Assembly (NCBI GenBank): GCA_018001015.1
Contig: JAGNIV010000005.1
Location: forward strand, 106,547 to 170,546
Direction: 5' to 3'
Length of the DNA: 64,000 nucleotides
From: Phenylobacterium sp.
Lineage (GTDB): Bacteria; Pseudomonadota; Alphaproteobacteria; Caulobacterales; Caulobacteraceae
Shown: positions 1 to 8,212 of the stretch, in pieces
Position numbering within the stretch: the first letter of the stretch is position 1
How the letters are laid out: each line of letters opens with the position of its first letter
Notes under the pieces: generated by a model
The model's input: the letters and a program-made list of their open reading frames with translations, nothing else
What the model was told of the DNA's origin: nothing
Database searches by the model: none
Position numbers and translations under genes: made by a program

Positions 1-17
1 TCGATGCCTCGACGCGG

Positions 18-344
18 ATGAGCCAGGAGCTTTTCGTCATCCAGATGACCTCGCGGGCCGCCTGGCCGGTGAGCCTGGGGGATCTGCTGCTGGCCGCCGC
101 CCTGGTGGTGCTGTTCATCGAGCTGCTGAAATCGACCACCAGCCGGCGGATCGCCATCGTCAATCACTCGCTGTCGATGATCCTGTTCATCGTTTGCCTG
201 GTGGAGTTCCTGCTGGCGCCGGCCTTCGCGACCTCCACCTTCTTCCTGCTGACGATCATGGTGCTGCTCGACGTGCTGGCCGGCTTCATCGTCACCATCG
301 TCTCGGCGCGGCGAGACGTGGACTTCAGCCCCGATGGTGTCTGA
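18..344 (+). CDS. Small integral membrane protein, possibly 5'-truncated
   Basis: I do not recognise a named family. The protein of about 108 residues is mostly hydrophobic, with three likely membrane segments near residues 18-38, 50-70 and 72-98, and a short charged tail (ARRDVDF). The ATG at 18 is only the first start inside the window. The frame stays open to the window edge, so the true start may lie upstream. It probably sits in the inner membrane. Function unknown; the call rests on composition alone. Confidence 0.6.
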   Translation: MSQELFVIQMTSRAAWPVSLGDLLLAAALVVLFIELLKSTTSRRIAIVNHSLSMILFIVCLVEFLLAPAFATSTFFLLTIMVLLDVLAGFIVTIVSARRDVDFSPDGV

Positions 345-356
345 CAACGACGTCCG

Positions 357-422
357 CTAGGTGAGAGCCGTGAAGATCAGGGCCACAACGGCGACGTCGA
401 ACATGCGGATGAAAGCGAACAT
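357..422 (-). CDS. Possible 21-residue hydrophobic micropeptide
   Basis: In the short gap between the two first plus-strand genes, the minus strand encodes an ATG-started 21-residue peptide beginning MFAFIRMFDVAVVALIF and ending at TAG. It is almost entirely one potential membrane helix. The upstream sequence has only a weak GGGGCG ribosome binding site. This could be chance; conservation in relatives would decide it. Confidence 0.2.
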   Translation of the reverse strand: MFAFIRMFDVAVVALIFTALT

Positions 423-488
423 GGGGCGCCCCGTTGGGATGGTCACCCCGGGCTTCAAGCAAGACCGGCGCCACAGCGGCGGCGGCTG

Positions 489-797
489 ATGGCGCTCTTC
501 TTCGACGCCGCCTGGTTTGACGCCCAGCTGACCGAACGCGGCATCTCACGGCGTGTCATGGCCGCGGCCGCCGGCATGTCCGATGCTGACCTGACCCTGG
601 TGTTCAAGGATCAGCGGGAGCTCACGGCCCAGGAGGTGGCGGCCTTCGCCGAGCTGCTGGGGGTGGCCCCGGCGGAGATTGCAAGGCAAGCGGGCGTCTC
701 CACCCCCGTCCCCGGCGGCGGGCCGGAGGCGCGGATCGCGGCGCTGGAACGAAGGGTCGCGATGCTTGAAGCCGAACTCGCGCGCCTGAAGCGCTAG
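489..797 (+). CDS. Small XRE-like helix-turn-helix protein with coiled-coil tail
   Basis: This 102-residue protein has an XRE-like helical domain over roughly residues 14-65 (RGISRRVMAAAAGMSDADLT, then a LLGVAPAEIA segment). A Pro/Gly linker follows, then a C-terminal heptad-like coiled coil (ARIAALERRVAMLEAELARL) that suggests oligomerisation. A DNA-binding or adaptor role is inferred from the fold pattern; no target is evident. It ends with a 4-base tail-to-tail overlap with the minus-strand gene that follows. Confidence 0.65.
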   Translation: MALFFDAAWFDAQLTERGISRRVMAAAAGMSDADLTLVFKDQRELTAQEVAAFAELLGVAPAEIARQAGVSTPVPGGGPEARIAALERRVAMLEAELARLKR

Positions 798-1126
798 ATC
801 TCAGTCTTGCCGATGGAGCCCTTGCGGGCGCGGCGGTCAGCCTTGCCGGACCATTCGGTGGCGCCATAGACAGTTCTTGCCGCCCCAAGGGTCTCGGGCC
901 CGCCGCGCAGGCCCCGCTTCTGGCCGTCCTGGCCCATCAGCTGGGCGCTGAACACGCTGACGCCGTCTGAAGCATGGTCGGGCGCGGGGCGCACCGGTTC
1001 GCCGGAAACGATCGCCGGGACGCTGCGGTCGTCGGTCTCGTGATGGCCTTCGGAGTCGTTCACCCGCGCCCGGTAGGTCCGGCGCGCCTGTGCGGCTCTG
1101 CGAATGGGATCGATGGGCGAGGTCAT
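794..1126 (-). CDS. Conserved-looking hypothetical protein downstream of phaR
   Basis: A 110-residue, very hydrophilic protein rich in Arg, Asp, Gly and Ser, with no signal peptide or membrane segment. Its C-terminal part (GLRGGPETLGAARTVYG, then a basic tail ending RKGSIGKTEI) reads like real coding sequence. It lies on the same strand as phaR, 42 bases downstream, so it may be cotranscribed. Role unknown. I considered that the frame is a shadow, but no better frame covers 830-1120 on either strand. Confidence 0.55.
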   Translation of the reverse strand: MTSPIDPIRRAAQARRTYRARVNDSEGHHETDDRSVPAIVSGEPVRPAPDHASDGVSVFSAQLMGQDGQKRGLRGGPETLGAARTVYGATEWSGKADRRARKGSIGKTEI

Positions 1127-1168
1127 GACCGGCTGATCCTGACTCCGCCTTCGTTAAAAAATGACGCC

Positions 1169-1798
1169 CTAGGTTTTCGAGATCAGCTTCTCGATCTGGG
1201 CCTGCATCTCCTCCATCCGCTTCTTCATCTCGTCCAGCGCCGGATCGGCGGCGGGCGGGGCGGCAGGTTCGGCGGCGCGGGGGGCAGGCGCCCCTTGCTC
1301 GTCGGTGCGCGCGAAGGCGAAGGGCGAGAACATCTTCATGGCTCGGTCGAACATGGCCAGGTTCTGACGAATCTGGTCGTCATAGACGCCGATGCCGCCG
1401 ATGCCGCCGCCCTGGCCAAGGGTCGAGAACTGGGAGCGCATCCGCTCCTGCTGCTCGGCGAAGGTCGACAGCGAAAGCTCCAGGTACGACGGCAGGAAGG
1501 CCTGCATGGAGTTGCCGTAGAAGCCGATCAACTGCCGCAGGAACTGGATGGGCAGCAGGTTTTGCCCCTCGCGCCCCTCCTCCTCGACGATGATCTGGGT
1601 CAGCACCGAGCGGGTGATGTCCTCGTTGGACTTGGCGTCATAGACCACGAAGTGGACGCCCTGCTTGACCATGTCTGAGAGATGCTCGAGCGTCACGTAG
1701 GAGCTCGACGCGGTGTTGTAGAGCCGCCGGTTGGCGTACTTCTTGATGACCACGCGGTCTTCGTTGGACTTGCCGGTGTTGCCGTGAGCGTCCGCCAT
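1169..1798 (-). CDS. phaR: Polyhydroxyalkanoate synthesis repressor PhaR
   Basis: PhaR represses phasin and PHB genes and is released when it binds nascent polyhydroxybutyrate granules. The 209-residue protein has the family's N-terminal DNA-binding domain (VIKKYANRRLYNTASSSYVT, about residues 16-36, then a DITRSVLTQIIVEEE segment). A granule-associated helical region follows (LIGFYGNSMQAFLPSYLE). The C-terminus has an Ala/Pro linker and a coiled coil (MKKRMEEMQAQIEKL). The frame is open much further upstream, but the ATG at 1798 is preceded by AAGGAA and matches the family start. It diverges from phaA-phaB, the genes of the pathway it is expected to monitor. Confidence 0.95.
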   Translation of the reverse strand: MADAHGNTGKSNEDRVVIKKYANRRLYNTASSSYVTLEHLSDMVKQGVHFVVYDAKSNEDITRSVLTQIIVEEEGREGQNLLPIQFLRQLIGFYGNSMQAFLPSYLELSLSTFAEQQERMRSQFSTLGQGGGIGGIGVYDDQIRQNLAMFDRAMKMFSPFAFARTDEQGAPAPRAAEPAAPPAADPALDEMKKRMEEMQAQIEKLISKT

Positions 1799-1843
1799 CC
1801 CAATTCCTTCTTTGAGCCCACCCCCCGGTGGTGAGCCTCTATC

Positions 1844-1854
1844 TTGCGGCGCAG
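1844..1854. promoter_or_regulatory. Candidate PhaR-type operator between phaR and phaA
   Basis: The 177-base phaR/phaA intergenic region contains TTGC-GGC-GCAG, one mismatch from the CTGC-N3/4-GCAG site I recall for Paracoccus PhaR. It lies 46 bases upstream of the phaR start and could allow autoregulation. This rests on one imperfect motif in GC-rich DNA. Confidence 0.25.
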
Positions 1855-1975
1855 TATCGCGGATGCGAGCGCGTTCGCAAAGCGCGCTCCGGTCGCAGGC
1901 AGACGATTTCACCCCCTTGCTCATTCTCCAGGGGTTCTCGATAGATAGACGATCAAGCGCTTGAAGGAGCCCGCC

Positions 1976-3151
1976 ATGTCCGACGTCGTCATCGTCTCGG
2001 CCGCCCGCACCCCGGTCGGATCGTTCAACGGGGCCTTTGCCGCCCTTCCGGCGCATGAGCTGGGCAAGATCGCCATCCAGGCCGCCATTGAGCGCGCGGG
2101 CATCACCGCCGCGGACGTGGAGGAGGTCATCATGGGCCAGGTGCTGCAGGCCGGCGCCGGCCAGGGACCGGCCCGCCAGGCCTCCATCAACGCCGGCATC
2201 CCGATGGAAAGCCCGGCCTGGAGTCTCAACCAACTGTGCGGCTCGGGCCTGCGCGCCGTGGCGCTGGGCGCCCAGCAGATCGCCGACGGCTCGGCCGGCA
2301 TCGTCATCGCCGGCGGCCAGGAGAGCATGAGCCAGTCGCCCCACGCCTCGCAGCTGCGCACCGGCACCAAGATGGGCGACACCACCTTCGTCGACACCAT
2401 GGTCAAGGACGGCCTGCTGGACGCCTTCCACGGCTACCACATGGGTCAGACCGCCGAGAACATCGCCTCGCGCTGGCAGATCACCCGCAGCGAGCAGGAC
2501 GAGTTCGCCGTCGCCAGCCAGAACAAGGCCGAGGCCGCTCAGAAGGCCGGCAAGTTCGCCGGCGAGATCGCGCCGGTCACCATCAAGGGCCGCAAGGGCG
2601 ACACCATCGTCGACCAGGACGAATATATCCGCCACGGCGCGACCCTCGACAGCGTCTCGGGCCTGCGTCCGGCCTTCAACAAGGAAGGCTCGGTCACCGC
2701 GGCTAACGCTTCAGGGCTCAATGACGGCGCGGCGGCCCTGGTGCTGATGAGCGCCGAGGAAGCCAAGAAGCGCGGCCTCAAGCCGCTGGCCCGTATCGCC
2801 TCCTGGGCCTCGGCCGGCGTCGATCCGGAGATCATGGGCACCGGCCCGATCCCCGCCAGCCGCAAGGCCCTGGAAAAGGCCGGCTGGTCGGTAAGCGACC
2901 TCGACCTCATCGAGTCCAACGAAGCCTTCGCCGCCCAGTCGATCTGCGTGGTTCGGGACCTGGGCCTCGACCCGGCCAAGGTGAACGTCAACGGCGGCGC
3001 CATCGCCATCGGCCACCCCATCGGCGCCTCGGGCGCCCGCATCCTGACCACCCTGCTGCACGAGATGAAGCGTTCCGGAGCCAAGAAGGGCCTGGCGACT
3101 TTGTGCGTCGGCGGCGGGATGGGCGTGGCCATGTGCGTCGAGCAAGTCTAG
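1976..3151 (+). CDS. phaA: Acetyl-CoA acetyltransferase (beta-ketothiolase)
   Basis: Condenses two acetyl-CoA to acetoacetyl-CoA, the first step of polyhydroxybutyrate synthesis. The 391-residue length is typical for the family. The nucleophilic cysteine is Cys88 in NQLCGSG, the catalytic histidine is His347 in [14 protein letters not shown], and the second cysteine is Cys377 in [12 protein letters not shown] lies in frame at 1961, but the ATG at 1976 has AAGGAG 6 bases upstream and gives the family N-terminus [13 protein letters not shown]. phaB follows 63 bases downstream, and phaR diverges upstream. No PHB synthase gene lies in this window. Confidence 0.96.
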   Translation: MSDVVIVSAARTPVGSFNGAFAALPAHELGKIAIQAAIERAGITAADVEEVIMGQVLQAGAGQGPARQASINAGIPMESPAWSLNQLCGSGLRAVALGAQQIADGSAGIVIAGGQESMSQSPHASQLRTGTKMGDTTFVDTMVKDGLLDAFHGYHMGQTAENIASRWQITRSEQDEFAVASQNKAEAAQKAGKFAGEIAPVTIKGRKGDTIVDQDEYIRHGATLDSVSGLRPAFNKEGSVTAANASGLNDGAAALVLMSAEEAKKRGLKPLARIASWASAGVDPEIMGTGPIPASRKALEKAGWSVSDLDLIESNEAFAAQSICVVRDLGLDPAKVNVNGGAIAIGHPIGASGARILTTLLHEMKRSGAKKGLATLCVGGGMGVAMCVEQV

Positions 3152-3214
3152 CGGCCATCGCCGAGCGCCGGATCAACCGCGCGTCGGCCAATTGAGTTTT
3201 AGGGAGATACGGGA

Positions 3215-3940
3215 ATGGCGAGAGTCGCATTCGTCACGGGCGGGACCCGGGGCATCGGCCGGGCGATCTGTGAGCGACTGAAGGCCGACGGGATGAGCGT
3301 CGCCGCCGGCTACTCGGGGAACGAGGAAGCCGCCGCCGCCTGCGCCAAGGAGCTCGGCGTCATGGTGGTGAAGGGCAATGTCGGCAACTTCGAGGACTGC
3401 GAGCGGGCGGTGAACCTGGTGACGGCCGAGCTCGGCCCCATCGACGTGCTGGTGAACAACGCCGGCATCACCCGCGACGGCGTGTTCCACAAGATGAAGC
3501 CCGAGCAGTGGTCGGAGGTCATCCGGGTCAATATGGACAGCGTCTTCAACATGACCCGCCACGTCATCGAGGGCATGCGCGAGCGTGAGTGGGGCCGGAT
3601 CATCAACATCTCGTCCATCAACGGCCAGAAGGGCCAGATGGGCCAGACCAACTACTCGGCCGCCAAGGCCGGGGTGATCGGCTTCACCAAGGCGCTCGCC
3701 CTGGAGAACGCCCGCAAGGGGGTGACGGTCAACGCCATCGCGCCCGGCTATATCGACACCGAAATGGTGCAGGCCGTGCCGGAGAACGTGCTGGCCTCGA
3801 TCATCAGCCAGATCCCCGTGGGCCGGCTGGGCAAGGGCGAGGAGATCGCCGACATGGTGGCCTTCCTGGCGGGTGAGCACGCCGGCTACGTCACCGGCTC
3901 GACCCTGTCGCTGAACGGCGGCCAGTACATGGCGGGGTAG
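3215..3940 (+). CDS. phaB: Acetoacetyl-CoA reductase
   Basis: NADPH-dependent short-chain dehydrogenase that reduces acetoacetyl-CoA to (R)-3-hydroxybutyryl-CoA for PHB synthesis. At 241 residues it has the SDR cofactor motif GGTRGIG (9-15), NNAG (81-84), and the catalytic triad Ser134, Tyr147 and Lys151 in NISSINGQKG...NYSAAK. The segment GQKGQMGQTNYS is characteristic of PhaB rather than FabG. The ATG is preceded by GGGAGATACGGGA. It forms the probable phaAB operon with the thiolase. Confidence 0.95.
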   Translation: MARVAFVTGGTRGIGRAICERLKADGMSVAAGYSGNEEAAAACAKELGVMVVKGNVGNFEDCERAVNLVTAELGPIDVLVNNAGITRDGVFHKMKPEQWSEVIRVNMDSVFNMTRHVIEGMREREWGRIINISSINGQKGQMGQTNYSAAKAGVIGFTKALALENARKGVTVNAIAPGYIDTEMVQAVPENVLASIISQIPVGRLGKGEEIADMVAFLAGEHAGYVTGSTLSLNGGQYMAG

Positions 3941-4041
3941 GGCGTTTCGGCCACACCTTACAGATCAAGGCGTTCGGAGCTTGGCCCTAGGCCTATTGGC
4001 GTCCAAAAAGCGCCCCAGTCGTCGAGCATCACACCTCCCTG

Positions 4042-4806
4042 ATGATAAGCGAAACCCCGGCGCCGGCCTGCAAGCTCGCCTTCGTCATGGCCCTGGCCAT
4101 GACGGGGCTGTTGGCTGAGCCGGCCTGGGCGGGGCCGGACAATCTGCGGGAGAGCCTGTTTGGCCAGCCGCCGGCGGCGGGGCGCTCCCAGTCGCCCCCC
4201 GTCGCCCGCTATGTCAGCCAGGAGGGCGACGTCTTCGTCCTCGACCGCAGCCAGAACCGGCCGCTGCTGAAGTTCCAGGACAGCCCGGAGGTCTGGGCCC
4301 TCAAGCCCCAGCCCGCGCCGCGCGGCGACATCATCTACAAGAACGACCTGGGCGAGCCGGTGTTGCGCGCCACCCGCCTGGGCGGACTGACCCTGTTCAC
4401 CGAGGACCGGCCCGGCGGCACGGCGGCGGCCCTGGCCGGGGGCGGTCCGGCCCTGCGGCTGCCGACCCTGGGACCCCAGCAGCTGCTGGAGCGCCTGGCC
4501 CAGGCCAGCGCCCGGGCGACGCGGGCGGCGCGGCGGTTGATCCCCTTCGAGGCCGACGCCTCGCCCTCCTCCTCGGCCCTGGTGGCCGACGCGGCCCTGG
4601 TGACCTCCGAGGCGGTGATCCGGATGTCCAAGCGCCCCGATGGCCCGGCGATGATCGCCCGGTTCCGCAAGGTCTCCCTGGTGGAGGGCCACAAGCCCGG
4701 GGCCAGCGTCCAGCAGGGGGTCATGAAGATCACCATCACCCCCCATGACGGCCTGGCCGGCCGGCCCTCCTCCGACAGGATCATGGCGGCGGCCGGCGGT
4801 CGCTGA
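4042..4806 (+). CDS. Secreted protein of unknown function (possibly DUF4908)
   Basis: A 254-residue protein with an N-terminal signal peptide: hydrophobic FVMALAMTGLLA, probable cleavage after AWA around residue 30. The mature part contains ARYVSQEGDVFVLDRSQ and LLKFQDSPEVWALKPQ and an Ala/Arg-rich centre. From memory it resembles the caulobacterial DUF4908 family, but I cannot verify that. A periplasmic or surface location is inferred. It converges on gloB. Confidence 0.75.
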   Translation: MISETPAPACKLAFVMALAMTGLLAEPAWAGPDNLRESLFGQPPAAGRSQSPPVARYVSQEGDVFVLDRSQNRPLLKFQDSPEVWALKPQPAPRGDIIYKNDLGEPVLRATRLGGLTLFTEDRPGGTAAALAGGGPALRLPTLGPQQLLERLAQASARATRAARRLIPFEADASPSSSALVADAALVTSEAVIRMSKRPDGPAMIARFRKVSLVEGHKPGASVQQGVMKITITPHDGLAGRPSSDRIMAAAGGR

Positions 4807-4929
4807 CGTGTCGGCCGCCGTGGAGGGAAGAGAACGCCCTCAACCGGCCGCCTCACGCCCACAAACCCCTATGCCATAAGGCCCCTGGCCGACCGACACA
4901 GGCCGACAGGTGACCGTCGGGGTCCCGCG

Positions 4930-5676
4930 CTATCCCTTGAAGGCGTCCTTGGCCGCGCGCACCGCGCCGAAGGCCTCGTGCGGGGCCATGCCGGGCTTGA
5001 GGACCGGCGCGCGCAGGAAGGGGTTGGTGGCCTTTTCCAGGCCGATGGTAGTGGGGACGGTCCACTCTCCGCGCTCGCGGGCGGCGAAGATCGCCTCGGC
5101 GCGGGCCTTCAGCTCAGGGCTGGCGTCCACCGACAGGGCGAAGCGGGCGTTGGAGGCGGTATACTCGTGGGCGCAGTAGACAGCGGTGTCATCGGGCAGG
5201 GCGGTGAGGCGCGAGAGGCTGTCCCACATCTGCGCCGGCGTGCCCTCGAACAGCCGCCCGCAGCCGAGCGCGAACAGAGTGTCGCCGACGAAGGCCACCT
5301 GATCGGCGGCGTCGTGGAAGGCGATGTGGCCCAGGGTATGACCGCCGGACTCGATGACCTCGAAGGTGGTCTCCCCCAGCCTGACGCTGTCGCCGCCGGC
5401 CACCTTGCGGTCCACCGGTGACAGGCGCTCGACCTCGGCGGGGCCGACCACGGTGGCCCCGGTGGCGGCCTTGATCGCCGCGTTGCCGCCGGCGTGGTCG
5501 GGGTGCCAATGGGTGTTGAGGATCAGGTCCAGCTTCCAGCCCAGCTTGGCCAGTTCCGCCAGGATGGCCTCGGCGTCGGGGGTGTCGACACAGGCGGCCA
5601 GGCCGGTGGCGTCGTCGCGCACCAGGAAGCCGTAGTTGTCCGACAGGCAGGCGAACTGGTGGATGGTGACCGACAT
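4930..5676 (-). CDS. gloB: Hydroxyacylglutathione hydrolase (glyoxalase II)
   Basis: Hydrolyses S-D-lactoylglutathione to D-lactate and glutathione, the second step of methylglyoxal detoxification. The 248-residue metallo-beta-lactamase-fold protein has the metal motif THWHPDH (His56, His58, Asp60, His61), His113 in GGHTLGH, Asp132 in FVGDTLF and His170 in CAHEYT. The open frame extends upstream, but the ATG at 5676 matches the family start (MSVTIHQFACLSDNYGFL). It diverges from a methyltransferase gene across 141 bases, an arrangement I recall as common in alphaproteobacteria. Confidence 0.93.
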   Translation of the reverse strand: MSVTIHQFACLSDNYGFLVRDDATGLAACVDTPDAEAILAELAKLGWKLDLILNTHWHPDHAGGNAAIKAATGATVVGPAEVERLSPVDRKVAGGDSVRLGETTFEVIESGGHTLGHIAFHDAADQVAFVGDTLFALGCGRLFEGTPAQMWDSLSRLTALPDDTAVYCAHEYTASNARFALSVDASPELKARAEAIFAARERGEWTVPTTIGLEKATNPFLRAPVLKPGMAPHEAFGAVRAAKDAFKG

Positions 5677-5755
5677 GGCGTGCGTCTCCCGGCGTCTCTT
5701 GTCCCTCGCACTTAGGTTGGGGGTCGCGATAAGTCGAGGGCAGGCTTGAAGCGTG

Positions 5756-5804
5756 GTGCGGGATGCGGGCGGAAAACCGGTTCCCACTTTTCCTCATCCC
5801 GCAC
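5756..5804. repeat. Short palindromic intergenic repeat
   Basis: Perfect 10-base arms (GTGCGGGATG at 5756-5765 and its complement at 5795-5804) enclose GCGGGCGGAAAACCGGTTCC. Elements with this core are, as I recall, scattered through alphaproteobacterial genomes. It lies between divergent gloB and the methyltransferase gene, so it is not a simple 3' terminator. Confidence 0.5.
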
Positions 5805-5817
5805 TAAGTCATAGGCC

Positions 5818-6573
5818 ATGCGCCGCGACGTCCTCGAGCTCCGACAGTTCTATGCCTCCAAGCTGGGGCGGGCGGCGCGCGAGATGACCGCGCGCAAGGT
5901 GCTGGAGACCTGGGGCGACGGCCATGGCCTGGATGTCCTGGGCCTCGGCTACGCCACCCCGTTCCTGGGCGCCCTGCGGCCCACGGCGCGCCGGGTGGTG
6001 GCGGCCATGCCGGCCCAGCAGGGGGTGGAGATCTGGCCGGCTGGAGGTGCGAACCTGGCGGCCCTGACCGCCGAGGACGCCCTGCCGTTCCAGAACGCCT
6101 TCTTCGACCGCATCCTGGCGGTCCACGCCCTGGAGGAGAGCCCCGATCCGCTTGCGCTGTTGCGCGAGGTCTGGCGGGTGCTGTCGCCCTCGGGCCGGGT
6201 GATCGTGGTGGTGGCGGCCCGCAACGGCCTGTGGGCCAATGCCGAGGCCACCCCCTTCGGCCACGGCCGGCCCTATACGCGGGGCCAGCTGGCCGAACTG
6301 CTGCGGGAGGCCGAGCTGGAGCCGTCGGGCTGGACGCGCGCCCTCTATGTGCCGCCGATCCCCTGGATGGCCGGCTGGGCCGAGGGGTTCGAGCAGGCCG
6401 GCTCGCGCCTGTGGCCCGGGTTCGCGGGCCTGGTGCTGATGGAGGCGGTGAAACAGACCTTCGCCGTCAAGCCCCGCGCCCACCGCGCCCGGGTGCGGGT
6501 GGCGGTCCCGACGCTCAATCCGCTGCCGGCCGGGCGGGCGCCTGTTTCGCGGGCGCCTCGCCAATCTGACTAG
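5818..6573 (+). CDS. Class I SAM-dependent methyltransferase (Methyltransf_11 type)
   Basis: A 251-residue probable methyltransferase. The SAM-binding half includes GLDVLGLGYATPFLG (about residues 37-51), a degenerate motif I, followed by ALPFQNAFFDRILAVHALEE, LREVWRVLSPSGRVIVV and a typical post-core region. The substrate is unknown. It is divergent to gloB, and family knowledge places such genes beside gloB, though no functional tie is proven. The C-terminus (about residues 215-251) is basic and Pro-rich and looks disordered. Confidence 0.8.
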   Translation: MRRDVLELRQFYASKLGRAAREMTARKVLETWGDGHGLDVLGLGYATPFLGALRPTARRVVAAMPAQQGVEIWPAGGANLAALTAEDALPFQNAFFDRILAVHALEESPDPLALLREVWRVLSPSGRVIVVVAARNGLWANAEATPFGHGRPYTRGQLAELLREAELEPSGWTRALYVPPIPWMAGWAEGFEQAGSRLWPGFAGLVLMEAVKQTFAVKPRAHRARVRVAVPTLNPLPAGRAPVSRAPRQSD

Positions 6574-6656
6574 CGCCCCCCTTGGAGCCGGCGGCGGTTC
6601 GCCCTAGCTTGAGGGTTCAAACGGTCGCCTAGGGCGACCTATCCGGAGTGTCGCCC

Positions 6657-7001
6657 ATGAAAATGATCGTCGCGGTCATCAAGCCCAGCCGCCTCGACGC
6701 GGTGCTGGACGCCGTCACCGAGGCCGGCGCCTCGGGCCTGACGGTCACCGAGGTGCGCGGCTATGGCCGCCAGCGGGGCAAGACCGAGGTCTATCGCGGC
6801 GCCGAGTACGAAGTGAAGCTGCTGCCCAAGGTGAAGCTGGAGATCGCCGTCCCCGACGACATCGCCGAGCGCGTCATCGAGGCCGTCTCCCGCACCGCCA
6901 ACACCGGCAAGATCGGCGACGGCAAGGTCTTCGTCCTGGACCTGGAACAGGCGCTGCGGATCCGCACCGGCGACCGGGACGCGGCGGCGATCGCGGGGTA
7001 G
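6657..7001 (+). CDS. PII nitrogen-regulatory protein (GlnB/GlnK family)
   Basis: Trimeric signal protein that senses 2-oxoglutarate, ATP and ADP and is uridylylated in many proteobacteria. The 114-residue protein starts MKMIVAVIKP. The T-loop is GRQRGKTEVYRGAEYEVKLLP with the uridylylation tyrosine at Tyr51, followed by a C-loop TGKIGDGKVFV and RTGDRDAAAI. A GTG lies at 6648, but the ATG at 6657 has GGAG 8 bases upstream. Neither glnA nor amtB is adjacent, so GlnB and GlnK cannot be separated by context. Confidence 0.93.
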   Translation: MKMIVAVIKPSRLDAVLDAVTEAGASGLTVTEVRGYGRQRGKTEVYRGAEYEVKLLPKVKLEIAVPDDIAERVIEAVSRTANTGKIGDGKVFVLDLEQALRIRTGDRDAAAIAG

Positions 7002-7009
7002 CCACTGAC

Positions 7010-7139
7010 CCGCTCCTCCCGGCGAAGGCCGGGACCCAGGTGAAATCCACTCGATCTCCTGCGAAGCCGGAAATCGGCCGGGGACCACCTCTAGCCGCGC
7101 GGGATGAATCTGGGTCCCGGCCTTCGCCGGGAGGAGCGG
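7010..7139. repeat. Composite palindrome, type A copy 1
   Basis: Perfect 30-base inverted repeats at 7010-7039 and 7110-7139, each holding a CCCGGCGAAGGCCGGG hairpin, flank a 70-base centre. A clear second copy with similar spacing and partly similar spacer lies at 51868-51994. It follows the PII gene and could form a long hairpin in the transcript, but the repetition marks it as a dispersed element. Confidence 0.85.
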
Positions 7140-7167
7140 AGGTGGGGCGGCGCCGTTCGACCAACCC

Positions 7168-7264
7168 GTTCATGTGGTTCGTGCGGCTCGTGGACAATCC
7201 TGTTCCACCTGGCGGTGTCGCGGCCGGAAGATTTGGAACCACGAACCACACGAACCACACGAAC
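7168..7264. repeat. Inverted repeat built of tandem 9-base GTTCGTGTG-like units
   Basis: The right arm (7239-7264) is CCACGAACCACACGAACCAC plus ACGAAC, almost three copies of a 9-base unit. The left arm (7168-7193) is its imperfect complement with three mismatches. The 45-base loop shows no coding signal. Together with the preceding palindrome it fills the 398-base gap between the PII and GST genes; I see no gene there. Confidence 0.7.
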
Positions 7265-7399
7265 GGTGGGGCCGGCCCTAAGCGAAATTACGGTGACACT
7301 GTATCAATAGATCGCCGCAACTACCGGCGCCGACCGACCCGAGCCCCCGCGTTTCCGCCTCCAGCGGGATCGACCTATGGCCTCACCGCGCTCCGGTAA

Positions 7400-8107
7400 T
7401 CACGCCTCCTCCCCCTGGGCCGCTCTGAACGCCGTCATCATTTTCGCGAAGGCGCCGCTCTTGATCAGGGCGCGGCGTTCTTCCAGGCCGCGGTGGAGTT
7501 CCACCAGGGTCTTGGCGGCGTGTTCGTTTTGCTGGATGGCGCGCCAGTAGGCGGCGACGTTGGGCAGGCTGGGGATGGGGTCTTCCAGGCCGGCGAAGGG
7601 CAGGGTGTTCTCGACCATGAACAGGCCGGGCGTCAGGGCGCAATCGGCCAGGGTCAGGCGGCCGCAGCAGGCGAAGCCGTCGGTCCCGATCATGCGGTCC
7701 AGGGCCTTGAGGTTGCGCTTCACCTGGCTGGCCAGCATCGCGATCGTGCCTTCGTTGCGGGGCGTGACGTAGGTCTGGCCGCTGAGCATGAACATGTTGT
7801 TCATGATGTAGACGTCGCCGATGCGGGCGATGGTGCGGATATGGGCGGTCTCCCGCGCGCTGGTCCCCAGCAGGCTGGGCTCGGGGTAGATGTCCTCAAG
7901 GTACTCGGAGATGACCTCGGATTCCGGCATCATGTCGCCGTCGATATCGAGCACCGGAATCCGGCCGATCGGATGGGTCTCGCGGAAGGCCGGCATGCCG
8001 AAGGTCGGCGGACGCTCGATGGCGATGTCGGTGATGCCCTTGGCGTAGATCTGCATGCGGACGCGGGCGGAATAGGGACTGAGGTCCCCGGAATAGAGCT
8101 TCATCAT
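7400..8107 (-). CDS. Glutathione S-transferase family protein
   Basis: A 235-residue GST-like protein with a thioredoxin-fold N-terminal domain (MMKLYSGDLSPYSARVRM, then IGRIPVLDIDGDMMPESEVI with the glutathione gamma-glutamyl-binding Glu-Ser) and an all-helical C-terminal domain from about residue 90. The Ser/Tyr near residues 9-12 could be catalytic. GSTs conjugate or isomerise electrophiles. The start could be either of two adjacent ATGs (8107 or 8104). A GGAGGAAAG lies 12 bases upstream. It lies on the same strand as the HxlR regulator, 105 bases downstream. Confidence 0.88.
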   Translation of the reverse strand: MMKLYSGDLSPYSARVRMQIYAKGITDIAIERPPTFGMPAFRETHPIGRIPVLDIDGDMMPESEVISEYLEDIYPEPSLLGTSARETAHIRTIARIGDVYIMNNMFMLSGQTYVTPRNEGTIAMLASQVKRNLKALDRMIGTDGFACCGRLTLADCALTPGLFMVENTLPFAGLEDPIPSLPNVAAYWRAIQQNEHAAKTLVELHRGLEERRALIKSGAFAKMMTAFRAAQGEEA

Positions 8108-8212
8108 GGTCAGGACTTTCCTCCGGGACTGGGCGTCTTGTTGTCGGCTCGACCGTCTCGAACGGTCGCGCGCTGACGTCGCCCGGAGGTTAGCCTCGCC
8201 TTCTGCGGCTTG

